A stretch of 64,000 nucleotides of DNA, taken from Bryum argenteum. Taxonomy: Eukaryota; Streptophyta; Bryopsida; Bryales; Bryaceae. The stretch covers positions 8,639,013 through 8,703,012 of the forward strand of contig CM073324.1 of NCBI GenBank assembly GCA_037043015.1. Reading direction: 5' to 3'. The position numbers and the translations under genes were made by a program. Positions 21,502 through 35,413 of this stretch are shown in pieces (within the stretch, counting starts at the first letter, position 1; the number at the start of each line of letters is the position of its first letter). The notes below the pieces were generated by a model. That model saw nothing but the letters and a program-made list of their open reading frames with translations. It was not told where the DNA came from and did no database searches.

Positions 21502-23005
21502 CTAGTAGTTGTAAGGGCACTCAAGGGGCAAACCTAGGGGAAAGCGACGGGTATCAGTGCAATAGTCATAGACAATGTACTTGCTACGATGCTTTTTCAG
21601 CTGCTTGATCTGAGAGTCCGTGAGTTTCTGCTGCGCGAGGTACCAATACTTGGAAGAATCGCTGCAGAAGGAGATGTCAGCGTTGTCACAAGCCGTGCCT
21701 GGAGTTGCAGGGCAAGGCGAGCATCCATCCACGCCACCAAATCCCCGGTATTGTGTCACAAACGGCGCATACGTGTAGTTGAGCTTCACCCTTCCACCTT
21801 GCGTCGCCCATTCACTCCCATCCCAGATACTGCACTGGATCGCCATCGGCCTGCTCACTGGATAGGGCACGTTGATCACCTGGCTCTTGTTGTGGAACAC
21901 GCGGATCGGCTTATCATCCACGGACCATCTGCATGCACACATCAATCAGGATTCTCATTTATTGGGGTGTCAATATGTTCGTTTCTTGAAGGCGAGAGAC
22001 GAGATGGGTGTCTTACATGATGAGGTATTGGTTCCAGAAGACGGAGTATTTGTGGAAGCTGTTCCTGGGGTCGAAAGGCAAGTAGTGGTGCTGCTCCCTG
22101 TTTCCTTGTCCGTTCACGAACACGTTGGTTTGTAAGATGATGGGGTTGCCGCTCGTGTTGCCTAGAAACTCGAAGTCTATTTCGTCGTGCTTGTCTGATG
22201 CTTTGGGTTGCATCTCTGGGGAAGAAAACTGCACAATCTCTCGACTAGTCAATCTTTTGAGCAGCACAACTGTCAGTGACAGGAATTTATCACGAAAGTC
22301 AGTCATATATACGAAGTTTTCTTCTTGAGAATTAGAATACATCAAGAATCTGAGAAACTACCGGAACACTCTAGCTACACCTCATCTTGTACTTTATTCT
22401 TTTTCTCGCGAACACAATATCCTTCATTCAAGATTCGACGGCTTAAGTTTAAGAATTCGATGTGGCAACAACTAGTTCCATGAAAGCAGGCTTACATAGT
22501 AGGTCGCCACAACACCAGCCGAATCGTTTGGGGTTACTTTAATGTACATGCTGTAGTATCCGAAGATGAACCGGTTCCTCGATTGGAAGTGACCAACTGC
22601 ACACAATCAACAACACAAGCCGAATTATTTCCTGCAGCAGTATGGATACTGATATTTCTACGCAGTAGAAGCTTTTATTACTGGATTGATCTACTTACAT
22701 GATTGATCCGGTGACGTGATCCTCAGGTCAGCCTCCATCCGATCGGCACTCAGCACTAATCCGCCATCAGGCATGGGAGTATAAAGGTTCACGTAATTTC
22801 GGTCAAATGGAATATCAGCATTGTGGGAGGGACTTTTGACCTCCCTGCAGTATCCAAGAAGATCCTCCTCATCTGTAACCTGGCAGAGCGACGAGGTAAT
22901 TGAATCCTCATCACCTCCAGCTTGAACCGATATGTTTTCATGGTTAGTTGCAGAGTAAATTGCTGTCAACAAGATCAAAATAGCTACCTCTCGAAGGGCA
23001 GGCAT
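21502..23005 (-). CDS. Xyloglucan endotransglucosylase/hydrolase (XTH, GH16)
   Basis: Four exons, 23005-22699, 22596-22496, 22228-22017 and 21928-21502, give 348 codons plus stop. XTHs cut and rejoin xyloglucan chains in the cell wall. Residues 1-20 ([19 protein letters not shown]) form a secretion signal. The catalytic motif [10 protein letters not shown] follows at about residue 150, with nucleophile and acid/base Glu, and is directly followed by an N-glycosylation site (NTSG) as in the family. [15 protein letters not shown], the [10 protein letters not shown] strand and a Cys-rich XTH C-terminal extension ending [15 protein letters not shown] are present. The ending pattern is nearer to the group III XTHs than to groups I/II. 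The 29-90 region is longer than usual before the first beta-strand. Confidence 0.93.
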
Positions 23006-24858
23006 GTTGCAATGCCTTCAGTACTCTCGGATTGGAATGGGGACTGACTGAAGCTCCTAATTGCCTGGCACACTGAAGAACTCAGAGAAGGTACGTAATT
23101 ATACCTGCAGAGAAGTATCCTGACGTGTGATGGAAAAACTGGACTCAACATGAAGTTTTGTTGTCTAAGTTTCGTGTATAGCCGACAGACTCCAAGCTAG
23201 ATGGCCCGCCCCAGGTGCTCTTGGTCCGGCAATGCTTGAGTTTAACGTCCAATATTTGAGTATTGAGCGAGCATCATGTTGGATTCAATTGCAACCAAAG
23301 CCTACGGGGAAAAGTGAGTTGATAGAGGGTACGCTGACTTGCAAAATGCTCATCCTGATGTGATTTACGAACGTTTTGTCAGATATTCCGTACATTCTGG
23401 GCGCGTGATTTTCCTTGACTTCAGCAGGCTATTCAGCGTGGGCCCAGCATGAAGATGTTGCTGACGGAGTTTGCAAGTTTGCAAGCTTTAGCCACATGAT
23501 AAATATATGCAAGCTAAGGTTTTGCTGACTCTTAAGTCAAACATCAGCAAGCTCTATTATCCTTAGATATATCCATTGTTGACTGAAGTCAGATTGCTCA
23601 GTTCGACGCAGATGGATAAGATCATGGATGAGCTCATGGCAATTGTGGTGCTTGAGTTTGCTGTTTATATAATCCACAATAAAGATTAGAGAGAAGTCAG
23701 ACATGAGTGTCAATATGGTGAAAGCTTTTTGTTGGGATGTGAAGTGCATGATGCCGAACGTTGTCCATTATCATGATTCCTTGATGAAGTTGTTCTTTTG
23801 AAACAAGTATCTACTCTTGACATGTATGTTCTTCCATGTGGTAAGTGAAGCTTGGCGTTCAAATTGCAAGAACCTGACACATTTTGAAACTAATGTCAAT
23901 TCTGAGAATAGCACTCTTAGTCCATCGTGACATTGTACAAAATTTCAAACAACCTCGGTTTTTGTGCTTACCATTGCGAATTGATATGAAGAGAACAGAT
24001 TAAAATCTCATGATGTAAAACTGTACATTGTAATGAACCTTTGTACTCAAACTCTTTCTCCTGGAGTGTCACACACTGACGTATTCACAATAATACAACC
24101 TCAATAAAATGTCGTGATATTTACTTCTGGTATTAGACACTACAATTAATACCAGTATGTTTCCAATATTTGGCTTCGAAATCAAACTGCGTACATGAAC
24201 AACACATAGACAAATACACACCACATTTACGTATAAAATGAAATAGAATACAAGAATGCAGATCCTATACCACATTTTGATCTCATCCAACAGTATTACG
24301 AGTAAGAGATCCTACAGAGCCAAAGTATTCCTCATCTAAACAACAGTAAGAAACTAGAGTGCCTGTTGTTGCAACCATTGACAAAATCATTCTCCACTGA
24401 ACAACATTGAACAACTTTCTCAGGTAGGAATAGTGCGATATTCCCCCACATATGAGGCCGTTCTGACAGATGATAACCAGACAGTCAGTATACCAAATGT
24501 AGCTTGCGTGTAATTGCGAATGATACAGATTCAGTCTACCTTTCCAGAACCAACTTGACGTACAAAAACTGAGTCAAGTCCGCAAGGATATCAAGCCTCA
24601 AATGAAGTTTGATTTGTGAAAGAACCCAAACCTTCTGAATGGAAGAACCAGCCAAAAGCTTGAGTTTCCAGCAGTCACTGAACATACACATGCCAGAGAC
24701 GTAGCTAGTAAACCTGAGAAAGTGGCCTACCATGTAAAAAAGTATGATAATGTGGCAGTCTTCGGGCATACGTTAAAACTGTCAGCCAGCGAGAGACTCG
24801 TCTCGGGTTATCAAAGGAAGCACGCCATGGCCTTAAAAAACGTCTATTCCAACATGTG
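23006..24858. other. XTH promoter and spacer, no gene recognised
   Basis: About 1.85 kb upstream of XTH and downstream of LSM5. AT-rich, with no conserved frames and no element ends found. Confidence 0.45.
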
Positions 24859-25526
24859 CTACTCTGGTCCACCACCCGGAACAAGCTGCATAATACCAAT
24901 GAATCAAACGTCATTTCCAGTTTAAAATCCTCGGTCATTGAAACCCGTGTTAGCCAAAAACATAGAAGCACTTCTATGAATAAGGAGTTGAAGCTCTAAC
25001 AACCACGGACACAAGCTCAAGAAGCTCTAAAATGTGCCCTAAAATCAATAATGCGATACAAACCTAGAGTAGCAAGGAAAAACTCACAATTGCAATGTTG
25101 TTTCCATTCAGCAATATCTGCTCGAGCTTTGTGATACGTCTCCCTTCTGGTGTGATTTCGCTGCACACAACAGTGAAGCGTAAGAAAGCCACGAACAATT
25201 TTCGAATCGTCGGTAGCTGTTGAAGTGAAACTAGTTTGAAGAAGGCGCAACATACTATTCAGTGACATCTTCCAGCACCATGTTGACGTAGACATCGAAG
25301 CCCCGCAGCGTTCCGACCAATTCCTTGTCCCCCTTCATGATCACCCAGATCTTGGACCCAATGCATCGGTCAATGAGCTCTGTCTCACCACACCAACATT
25401 GAATCAAAACCCTGAGACAACTAAAACCCTTCGCGAGAGAGTTTCAGAATGGAAATTAAAGCAGGAAGAGAGGGAGGAGAGCAAGTTACCGGAGGGCATG
25501 AGGTGGGAAGGATTGTTGTGCGCCAT
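24859..25526 (-). CDS. LSM5: U6 snRNA-associated Sm-like protein LSM5
   Basis: Four exons, 25526-25490, 25379-25256, 25160-25088 and 24885-24859, give an 86-residue protein, the normal LSM5 length. LSM5 is a subunit of both the nuclear LSM2-8 ring on U6 snRNA and the cytoplasmic LSM1-7 ring that promotes decapping. Sm1 motif: [20 protein letters not shown] then [19 protein letters not shown]; Sm2 motif: [14 protein letters not shown]. The small exons are missed by simple ORF calling; the chain was joined by splice sites and phase. It lies head-to-head with RECQ2, separated by about 1.4 kb. Confidence 0.95.
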
Positions 25527-26957
25527 AGCTGCGTGATCCCACACGAACGGAACGAAGATGCAGGAAAGGAAGTCCGGAGCGTCGGTGTTAGGGTTCGAGG
25601 TTCGACGTTGAGACTATTTCATACCGCCAAGTCGACATCGGTTGGGGGTAGGGCTTAGGATATGGACATTTCATTGGATTTTTTTTTTTTAATCGTAACT
25701 TTATTCGGAATAATCTTGTCACAATGTTCTACTGAGGAAGTTGCCTTCACCTTTTTGTTGATGATTCCTCGTTAGTTTGCATGTGTGTGATTTAGATGAT
25801 TTTTTGTGTGTAATATATTAAATTGATTGACCATGATCGCTAAGTCCTTTTAAGATCCATGTTGTAAAAAATTAAAGAGATTGGGAAAAATAATCAAATT
25901 TTCAACCCGAGGGTCTAGAAGTTAGTTTATCTAATCATGTATCTGATTTAAAAAAGGGGATTGTATTCAACAAATTTGTAAGCTATGAACATCTGGTCTT
26001 TGACATTTAGTGTTGGAATGAAGGCTTTCATAGTGTTGAGGCCTAAATTAAGTACCTCAAGGTTGTGAAAAAGTTTTGGTTTCAACTATTGAGTGTTGAA
26101 GGTTGTAAGCACACAATGATTGCATTTTCTAAAATGCCATCAATTTTTGATGCATTTGCATATCACCGAATGTCTCATAACTACATTATATGCATGGTGA
26201 GCTCTAGGTAACTAAAAGTAAAACTTTGAAAGTGAATGGGCAGAAAAAAAAAAATAAAAAAAAATGAGGCATATAGTCAAGGAAGAACCATGTCGATTCT
26301 TGAGAACATTTTGAGAAGTGCTCATGAGAGCCCACTCTCTCGAAAGAAGTGATTTCTTTTGGGTTTTAACATGCCAAATCTACAATAACAATTTATTACT
26401 CCTTTGTTCCAATGCATCTCTCTCTTAGGATCTCTCAAAGTCTACCTCTCGAAGTGAATTTGAATAAACCAGCAGGACAAATTCTATGGGACAAAAACAT
26501 TATTTGCACCATAAAATTAGAATTTGAATGTAGCCAATGCATATGATAGTGCGTTTATCGCATATCATTTTGACATATGGAAAAGGAGAAACTATGATTC
26601 CAACTATACATTGTCCATGGTATGACAATCCAAAGACTGCCGGGTAAGAGGTGGCTCGCCGACCGGATCCGGGTATCAGACTTCTTAGTGACGCTACTCC
26701 GGCACCTTCGTGAGAACGGCGGCAAAATTAAGCTCAAAGATAACACACTTCCTTCGACACCTTGCGTTCACTCGCAACGATCACGATCTTTTCCACCTCC
26801 TCTACTTTAATTCTCCTGTGCTAATTTCACACAATGCTTCAGCTCCGCATTTGACGAATTTAGACTCCAAATTCGTTTATTAGGGCTTCACTTGCAAGCG
26901 AGGTTTGAGCTGCTTTTGAGAATTTATTAGTACCAGAGTGCCTATTGAAGCTTCAGT
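25527..26957. other. Divergent spacer between LSM5 and RECQ2
   Basis: AT-rich in the middle (T-run at about 25680, A-run at about 26244) and more GC-rich at both promoter-proximal ends. No gene seen. Confidence 0.45.
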
Positions 26958-29900
26958 ATGGAGTCGGATTTGGAGCAGCAGCTGCGACTGGTGGATCAAG
27001 AACTTCAGCAAGTACAAGGTGCGCTCGGATAGTTATAGCCAATATGCGACTCGACTAAAGAAAATTCTGCTTTTCAATTTGGTAATAATCTACAGTTTAT
27101 TCGTATTTGACATCGGAATCACTATAAAGTAGATAATTAGGTCGGTCTGGAGCATTCTGATTGCTACAGAGTGCAGTAAGCAGTAAGCAGTATTCTCTGC
27201 TTCGATGCACAGCTCAAAAGGAGCTTGCGGTCACTTGAGAATTACTGTGGCATTATTGTATTATCCTACATGTGATTGATTGTCTCACATTTAGATCAGA
27301 TAGTTAGGAGTAACGTGGATGGTCTGTTGATCGGCTGGATTTGCAGATCAAATACAGTCGCTCATACAGCACCAGGAGAGCTTGCTTGAACAACAAGCTG
27401 AGCTTCAGCAACTACTCTCGTCCTGCAGGTAATATCTGTAGTTACAAATTTTTGGAACTGAAATGATAAGTTGTTACAGTTTATCCAGTTAGACATGTAG
27501 GTAGACTATGCGGTGTGGCTTATAATGCTGGGAGATTATCTGTGTATGTTTTGAATTTTTCGATAACATAATCAAAGTGTGTACATTTTTGAGATTGTAG
27601 AAACAGAGTCGATTTCACTGTCTTGATTTTGGGATACCTGGTTTGTATGTAGGGATGTTGCTGCTCATGATGCGAATGGTAGCGGCGCTGGAGCATCTAA
27701 ATCAGGAAAAGAGAATTGGTCGGGTACCTTTGAATGGGACAAACGAGCTGCTGATATCCGATTGAACCTTTTTGGCATCAAATCGTATCGGCAGAATCAA
27801 CATGAGGTATATTATTTGTAGTTCTTAGATTGTATTACTTCTTCCCGATTTGCTGAACTGAACTTCGCATTCTTGTAATTATCTCCAGCTACATACATTG
27901 TGAGTAAATTGCAGCTTGGGTTATATATTTTCTCATTCAGAGGTCTTCGTTTCTTGACGGACGCTTGTGTGTGGGCATGTAACCTGTGAATTGAATCGTG
28001 TTTTTCGTTTGTGACTGGGCAGATCATCAATGCAGTAATGAGCGGAAGGGATGTAATTGTGATTATGGCAGCAGGTGGCGGGAAAAGCCTGTGTTATCAG
28101 CTACCAGCATTATTACGCCCTGGGACGGCGCTTGTGGTCAGCCCTCTACTATCTCTCATTCAAGACCAGGTATTACTCGCTGTATTTTAAATTATTGCAG
28201 AATAGCTTCGGTTGATGTCGTCGAAACTGCTGCTTTAGTGCTCGCTGTATTTATATCTTTCAGAAGTTACAGTGCGAGCACTCTGTTGCAGGTGATGGGC
28301 CTCACTGCCTTGGGTATATCAGCCAGTATGCTCACGTCAACTACAGGAAAGGCAGAGGAGAAATCAATCTATACATCCCTTGAAAAAGGGGAGGGTGATC
28401 TCAAGATCCTGTATGTGACCCCTGAGAAGGTTGCGAAAAGCAAACGCTTTGTATCTAAATTGGAAAAATGCAATCATGGCGGTCGCCTTTCTCTAATTGC
28501 TATCGATGTGAGTTGAGTCTTATCTATCTCATGTGCATTTTATGGTTGCTGCCTCATTACTTCGTACCGATATATGTTCATGGTTACACCATGTCGATAG
28601 TGACAGGGTTCCAATTTGTGCAGGAAGCACATTGCTGCAGCCAGTGGGGTCATGACTTCCGTCCTGACTATAAGCAATTGGGCATTCTAAAGAAGCAGTT
28701 TCCAAGGGTGCCTATCATAGCTTTGACCGTGAGTGTCTTTTTCTCTCAGTTTGTTATCAACATCTGGGATTTGCATCGCCCTGTCAATCAGAAGGCGACT
28801 AGTTTCATAAGGTCTAAGCAGCTGTGGTTGTCATTTGTTCAGTTGAATCGAATGCAGTTTTTTGCGTGATCATATCATTATTAAGAAATAGGATTGCTTA
28901 GTTTCTGGAGCTCACTGTAAAGGGAATGTTGTGTGCAAGGCTACGGCTACAGAGCGAGTCCAAACGGATCTGAGGGAAATGCTACAGATAACACGTTGCG
29001 AGAAATTTGTCAGCACTGTCAATCGCCCCAATCTTTTCTACGAGGTATTTATTATCCGGAAATATTATTATTCTTTATAACTCATTTGAGTTTTATGTCA
29101 TATGCTCTTCAACGTGAGGTAAGTCATTCATCTGTTTAGCGGACCAGTTACTTCAGTGGTCGAAATCTTCCTGTGCTATATATGCTGTGGAGGAGGATAT
29201 TTGAAGACTTACCCTCTCTTTATTCATGTAACGTGGTAGTGTGAATCTGATGTTTACGTAGGTGCGTGAGAAGAAGTCCAACGGAAATGCAGCTATTGAT
29301 GACATTGCATCCTTTATCTTGGACAAGTATTCTGGTAAAGAATCAGGCATCGTGTACTGCTTTTCCCGGAAGGAATGTGAGCAGGTATGATCAATTTTAC
29401 ACGTTATGCATGTTATGTGACGCTGTCCTGAGGCTTACCCCGATCTGAGTTTTATCTCAGATTCCTTGCTGGTGTTACTCTACATTTTCTACGTTGGATT
29501 TTATGTAAATCGTACCTCCATATGTAATCGCAACTTCGTGATATGTACACTCAGGTTGCAGCAGAGCTTCGGAAGCGGGGAATTTCGGCTGCTCATTACC
29601 ATGCTGATATGAAACCTGACACAAGATCTTCTGTTCATACACGGTGCGTCATCTAGCACATCTTTTGAATTTTTGTTGATGAAGTTTCCTCTGCACCCAA
29701 CCATGTGATTGGAAGGTCTATGACGTGCTTTTCATGGGTTTGGTGAACGTGTTTTTTGGTCATTTGTGGTTGTCCTGATCTAGACATGTAAGCGGACCGC
29801 CTTTTTCACGGATGGGGTTTAATTCTGATAATCAACGGTGCTTTTCTTGTACGATTGTCTACAGATGGAGCACCAACAAACTGCAAGTAATTGTTGGCAC

Positions 29901-32900
29901 GGTACGTGTTCTCTAGTTACTGGAAAACTATCTGAACTTCCGGAAGCCTTTCAATGAGTTAGTGCATATTTCTGAAAAGTATTATGCGCTGGATCTTTCA
30001 AAAACTCGTATTCAAAAAGTTGTCACAAATGTCGTAACTGTGCAATCTTTCTAATTGATTCATCTCTCGTAAAGATCCGTTTTTATAAATACTTCTCAAG
30101 CAGTTCGCTTCGGAATATAGAGAGGAATTTTGTTCTGTTTCGTACTGATGGTGTTGTTATATCCAAGTCCTTATTCTTGCACTGTGGTGTTCTGACTTGC
30201 TGCGTAGGTAGCTTTTGGAATGGGTATCAACAAACCTGATGGTGAGATCCTTGAGAGTTTTCTGCTTTAGTCTGGAGCCACGCTTGTCAACTTTAGTGTG
30301 GAAGATATTCAGGAGGAAGAGCTGCTGTGTTGTTTCATTTTGGACGCCTCCTTCTCAATCATGCCAATTGTATCCGTTTGCAGTGCGGTTTGTTATTCAT
30401 CATAGTCTGAGCAAGTCGTTGGAGACCTACTATCAGGTATGCTCATGTCTATCATGCACAGTAGATTCTGGGAATAGCCCTCTGGTTGGTGAAGAGATCA
30501 TTAATGTTTTAAGGTTGGCATTGTGCAGGAAAGCGGTCGTGCAGGTCGAGATGGGCTTCCTGCTCATTGTCTTCTTTACTTCAGGCCTGCTGATCTTCCT
30601 CGGCAGGTGAGTGAGGTTTTGTGCTTCATTTGGCTAACAGTGCATGTGTGACTTTCGGCGAACTTATCCCTACTTTTTTGATGCTGGTTGTTGTCTTTCC
30701 ACTTCTTTGTTCTTATACATCAACTTCAAAGACATCTCACATATCTAGGTGTATTGAGTCTGTAAATCATATGCAATCATGCAGAGCTCTATGGTTTTTG
30801 CGGAAGTGGCAGGGCTGCATAATCTATACGCAATTTGCCGCTTCTGTCAGGTGAAGTTGAAGTATTCTATGATTTCTACATGCGAAGAGCAGTACTATCA
30901 TGACTTCTGGCCTTTTGACTCTGCATATAACGTTTTTCTTGAAGTAGGATTTCGTTATGATTTGAAACCTAGAATATATGAGATTGAACTTATACATTTT
31001 GTTGGAAAATTTCCAGTCCAAGCGTACATGCCGCCGTGCAGCCTTCTTTCGACATTTTGGGGAGAGGGTTCAGGAATGTCATGGTGAGTCATAAATTTAT
31101 CTCCTTGAAACCAGATCTCTACCGTACCACGAAAATATAAACATACGTGGAAACTGGTGATAATTCTTTGATACATATGCTGTGTCATTAAGAGATGTAT
31201 TGCGAGAATGTGTCTTTGACTATCACTTCGCCAGGTTATTCAGGAACGCATAAATCTGTTATCTTGAAGCTAGAGTTTGATTTTCAAGCTAGACCTCCAA
31301 TATCGAGCTCGAAGGTTCAGCATGATATGTCCGTGTGATGTTAAAAATATTTGGCACACATGCTTTGTATACAGGTTCAATATAAGCATTAACACAACTG
31401 TCTGTTTCCAGGCATGTGTGACAACTGCGCTTTCACGAAGGAGATCGTGGACAAGGATGTTACAGGTTTGTCTTGACCGAAAGTTAAGGAGACTTGGGTT
31501 TCAGCTAGGGAAATGCTTATCCGTTTGGAGCATACTCGTGTCTTTTCTGGATTTGAAGTGACATACTCATTTGGAAATGGGGGCATTTTGCAGAGCATGC
31601 TAGATCACTGGTATCGATGGTGAAGGAATCAAGTGGTGTCGATCAGAAGTCCACGATGTTGCAGCTTGTAGATCTATTTAGAAAATCTGGTAATCTTGTC
31701 AGATTCTCATTGCATGTCGACATTACAATGATCGTTTCAACAGTTTTTCTCGTTCACTCAAATTCCAATAGTTATTGGAAGATTTCCACAAGTTCTCAAT
31801 ATACTTTTCTGCTTGCTCGTAACCTGGCTTACAGTGCAGCTGACTCCCTGTGGTTTATTCAATAGACGCTCAACTCGCAAAGGATTTGAGTAAAGATGAT
31901 GTGGAACGCGTCATTGTGCAACTTATCTTGGATGGAATATTGGTAGCCTATTCCGACCCTTCATTCGTTCTTTTTGACTGCAAGTTGGAGTGGACCTGGA
32001 TGTTAAGATGTGAAGGTCTGTTGACTTATCATTGGCAATCATACATCTTCCCAGAATGTATAACTCGAGCTCTTTTAGATTAGTGATTTTAATGTAGTGA
32101 TTTTAATGATGCGTATCGTTCCATGCAGACAATTATTATATTTCAGCTGCTAACTGCACTGTCATGTTACAGAAAGAGGAATTTGCACATACAGCATATG
32201 CTACAAATGCCTATGTGGCGTTGGGAACCGGTTGGAGAGGTCTTCTGCAAGGTAATTCCGTTTCGTTTCTCTAGATTTGCTCATATAGCAAACGTCTTTG
32301 AAGCTTACGCAAGGCTTTTAGTGAGTTGAGTATTATTACCAATGCAGGACAGTATCCAATCATATGCATAGTTCTTGAAGGATATGGTAGGGAACAATCA
32401 ACGCTAGTTCTGTTGTCCTGATTTCTGATTCTCCTCTTCAGGTGTAGGTCATAAGACAGTTAAATTGGAGATGGTTCAAGGAGTACAAAGTGCACGAAAG
32501 AAAGCCAAAGCAACTACTGCAGCAGTCAGGGAGGACGAAATGGTGCATACTGGACTGGGATTGGTATTAGACGAATTGCGGCAGAATCTTGCAGCTGTTC
32601 ATGGAGGCATCTTCCCTCATTCAGTACTCTCATCTCAGCACATATCCTTGCTCGCGTCTCAGAAACCCCTTACAATGGATGAGGTACTGCTAATTTTATA
32701 GTTCAGAATGCTTGCAGATGATTATTTTTACATATGTTGTACCATTTCCTACAGCTTAATCATCGCGTCGATCTTGCAGCTAGAGGAGGTGCTTGGAAAA
32801 AGGATAGCAGAGCGATATGGAAATGAAATTCTAGCAGCAATTACAGATTATGTAGTGGAACACCCTGGCGATGATGCTACAGACAATGCGGGCGCTTGGG

Positions 32901-33409
32901 TTGCTCCAAAAGCTAAAAGAATTGCTGAAAGCCCCGCAACTGGTACTACCAAAGCACCGCCATCGAAACGAGTCACTGAAGGTTCCACTTCTACCAAAGC
33001 CCCATCAACTAGGCCAGGTAAGCGCGTTTCCGAACGCACTTCTACTAGATCCTCATCAATTAAAGACTTTCTAGTCAAGCCTGATGCAGAGTCTGGTCCA
33101 AACGATCAAGCGGTTGCTGAAGGCTCTAGGTCAGGTACCACTAAAACCCCGACCAAAAGGCTTTCTCTACGAAGACCACCAGTTAGTAGTTCGCCTCTAC
33201 CTGCTACTCAAAAGGAAGAGTCAACCAAGATCTCTACTCAAAGGAGAGAATGTATAGACCTCGATAGTGATAGTGATCAGGACGAGGATCAGCCTAGAGC
33301 AGATGGGAAGGAACTTAAGAGTGAGAATGGCTCGGAAGATATCATTGAAGAAACTACTTCTGAAGAAGAGGATGAGTTTTCTCTATTCAAGCGAGCAAGA
33401 AGACGATAA
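26958..33409 (+). CDS. RECQ2: RecQ-type DNA helicase, RECQ2 (WRN-like) orthologue
   Basis: 21 exons with phase-consistent junctions give 864 residues. Exons: 26958-27018, 27347-27428, 27653-27806, 28023-28169, 28292-28507, 28624-28728, 28940-29044, 29262-29384, 29555-29643, 29865-29901, 30208-30241, 30384-30436, 30529-30606, 30785-30850, 31017-31083, 31412-31465, 31594-31689, 31866-31942, 32173-32251, 32442-32683, 32780-33409. A 3'-5' helicase for recombination intermediates; plant RECQ2 works with a separate WRN-like exonuclease. Domains: coiled-coil start ([14 protein letters not shown]), motif I AAGGGKS at 115-121, DEAH at 220-223, motif [15 protein letters not shown] zinc cysteines (about 446-478), HRDC-like region, then a 200-residue charged tail. 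AAGGGKS instead of TGGGKS matches plant RECQ2. Confidence 0.95.
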
Positions 33410-35413
33410 CATCTACATTCCATACCTTTGTGGATGTGGATTATTTTTTGGTTACGTAAGAGATTTTGAGTTCGTGAAGACAGCCTATTCAAGCGCTATC
33501 TTGTGAGTTATTTGCGATTTTGTCCCGCTTCCTTCATTTGATATGCTATCTCAATTATGCACTGAATATTGTGATACATGTGGGCCACGGGGTTATCTGC
33601 ATGGCTTCTTATGTGAATATCATTACACCTGGATTTTGATGACAATCTTAATTTATTGTTATTATTGAACGGATTTTAATATCAGAGCATCTCGAAGTAG
33701 CGTACAGCTTGTCAGCTAGCATTGACACTGTTTATTATTCTATTCAAAATTTCTTTAGTAATACTTGTGCAGTTTTCCAGTGTGGGATCACGACCAGAAC
33801 TCTAAGGTGTTCTGGTGGAATGAGTGGTTTCCCATTTTTCCAGTGACTAGTAAATAGAAAAGACAAAGTTTCCCTATTTTTACAATATTTAGAAGCCCTT
33901 ACAATAACATTATTAATTTGAAAAATGTTCAATATAGGTTAACCTATAATTGGATATCCTACTGTATGTACGCATGGGGTACATTAAGAGTAATAATAGG
34001 GTGCATACTTTTAGGGATGGTCTCCTTTAGGTTCTCCTACCATAGATTCACAGAGCATAGTTCTGCTGAAAAGTTTTGTTTTTAATTTCCTTCTGGGGAG
34101 AGATATGCTTTAGATATTTCTTATGCAGCTGAGTCTTTATTTGGGTTATATGAGAACCATCAGAAGAAGATGCTTTCTAAAAGAATGTGTGCTCGGATTG
34201 CTCATTGTAAAATTGTCCCAAACATCTTTTTACTGAGGCAATTATGATGGTTCTGAACAAGATCCTATGGTTGGATTTATTGAGTTTGGATCTCACCGAA
34301 AAAAATAAATAAATAGAAAAAAATCAATTTTAAAAAAATTCTGTACAGTTTCAATCATTTGGAAGTCACTGTAGACTAGTCCTTTACGGGTTGAGGTTAC
34401 GTATGATTTTCATATAAGCTTTGACTTGTGCTTGTCATCAATGTATGTACTAGAGGCTATTGGCTGATTGAGTGATTTTCTCTCTTGACTTTGATTGTTG
34501 AAACCGAATGGTGGAATGAGAGTTGCAGTAGGTGCCTACCTCCAAGCATAGGTTGAAGATAGAACTGAAATGCTCTATTATTTTTCAAGTCCAGAAGATT
34601 CCTTAACTGTAAGCGAAAAGACAAGCAACATAGCAATACTGAACAAATCTTTGTGTAGGACGTCATTTACTCTGCAGTACGAGCCAATCCAGTGCTTTTG
34701 AGTAATATGCTATGTGAGCATGTTTCATCATAAGCATTCCCCTTTACAAGCCCCTCGTGGGCAAGTAGGGGTGACGAGCCTCCGTGACGGACTCTGACAC
34801 GGCACTCACCCATGCCACTGCTTGTTATGTGACGTAAGAGAATCCTCAGCTACTTTCTAAATATGTTATAATCACTGTCACGTCCACCGCTGCCATACCC
34901 TTTTTTCTACGAAACAATTCTCAAGGAGAATCATGGTCAGACACTCATATAATAATTTGAACGAATATAGTAAATGAGAATGTCGTAGTAGGCGAACACC
35001 GATCGACCCAACTCCCTAATTGGACGCTGTCGCCTAGCCACCAACTTCCCTGTCTTCCGACGCGAATCCGGGAGCATCGATCTAGCTAGCTTCGATCATG
35101 CCAGTCGGAATGTACTGAGACCGGATATCGACACGCGCCGATCGACGAACTCGTCGTCTAGTCAGCGAGATTGTGGTAGTAAATGATGACATGCATGCAT
35201 TGATCGTATAGCAGTACTACTTAAGTAGGCGTCGTGAACGGGGTTTGAATGTACTGCAGCCTTACACCCATGAGTTTGGAGATGACAGAATTATGCATTT
35301 GAGCAGGACCATGCAACGACGTTCATACACCTAGAATGATGTATATGCAAGTACTCCGGGTTCAAGTGATCACACTACTGTGACTGTTAGCATTAGGAAC
35401 GATGTGCCTGATT
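33410..35413. other. Spacer downstream of RECQ2
   Basis: RECQ2 3' UTR, then AT-rich sequence to about 34740, then a more GC-rich block (34740-35400) with no recognised gene. Confidence 0.45.
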
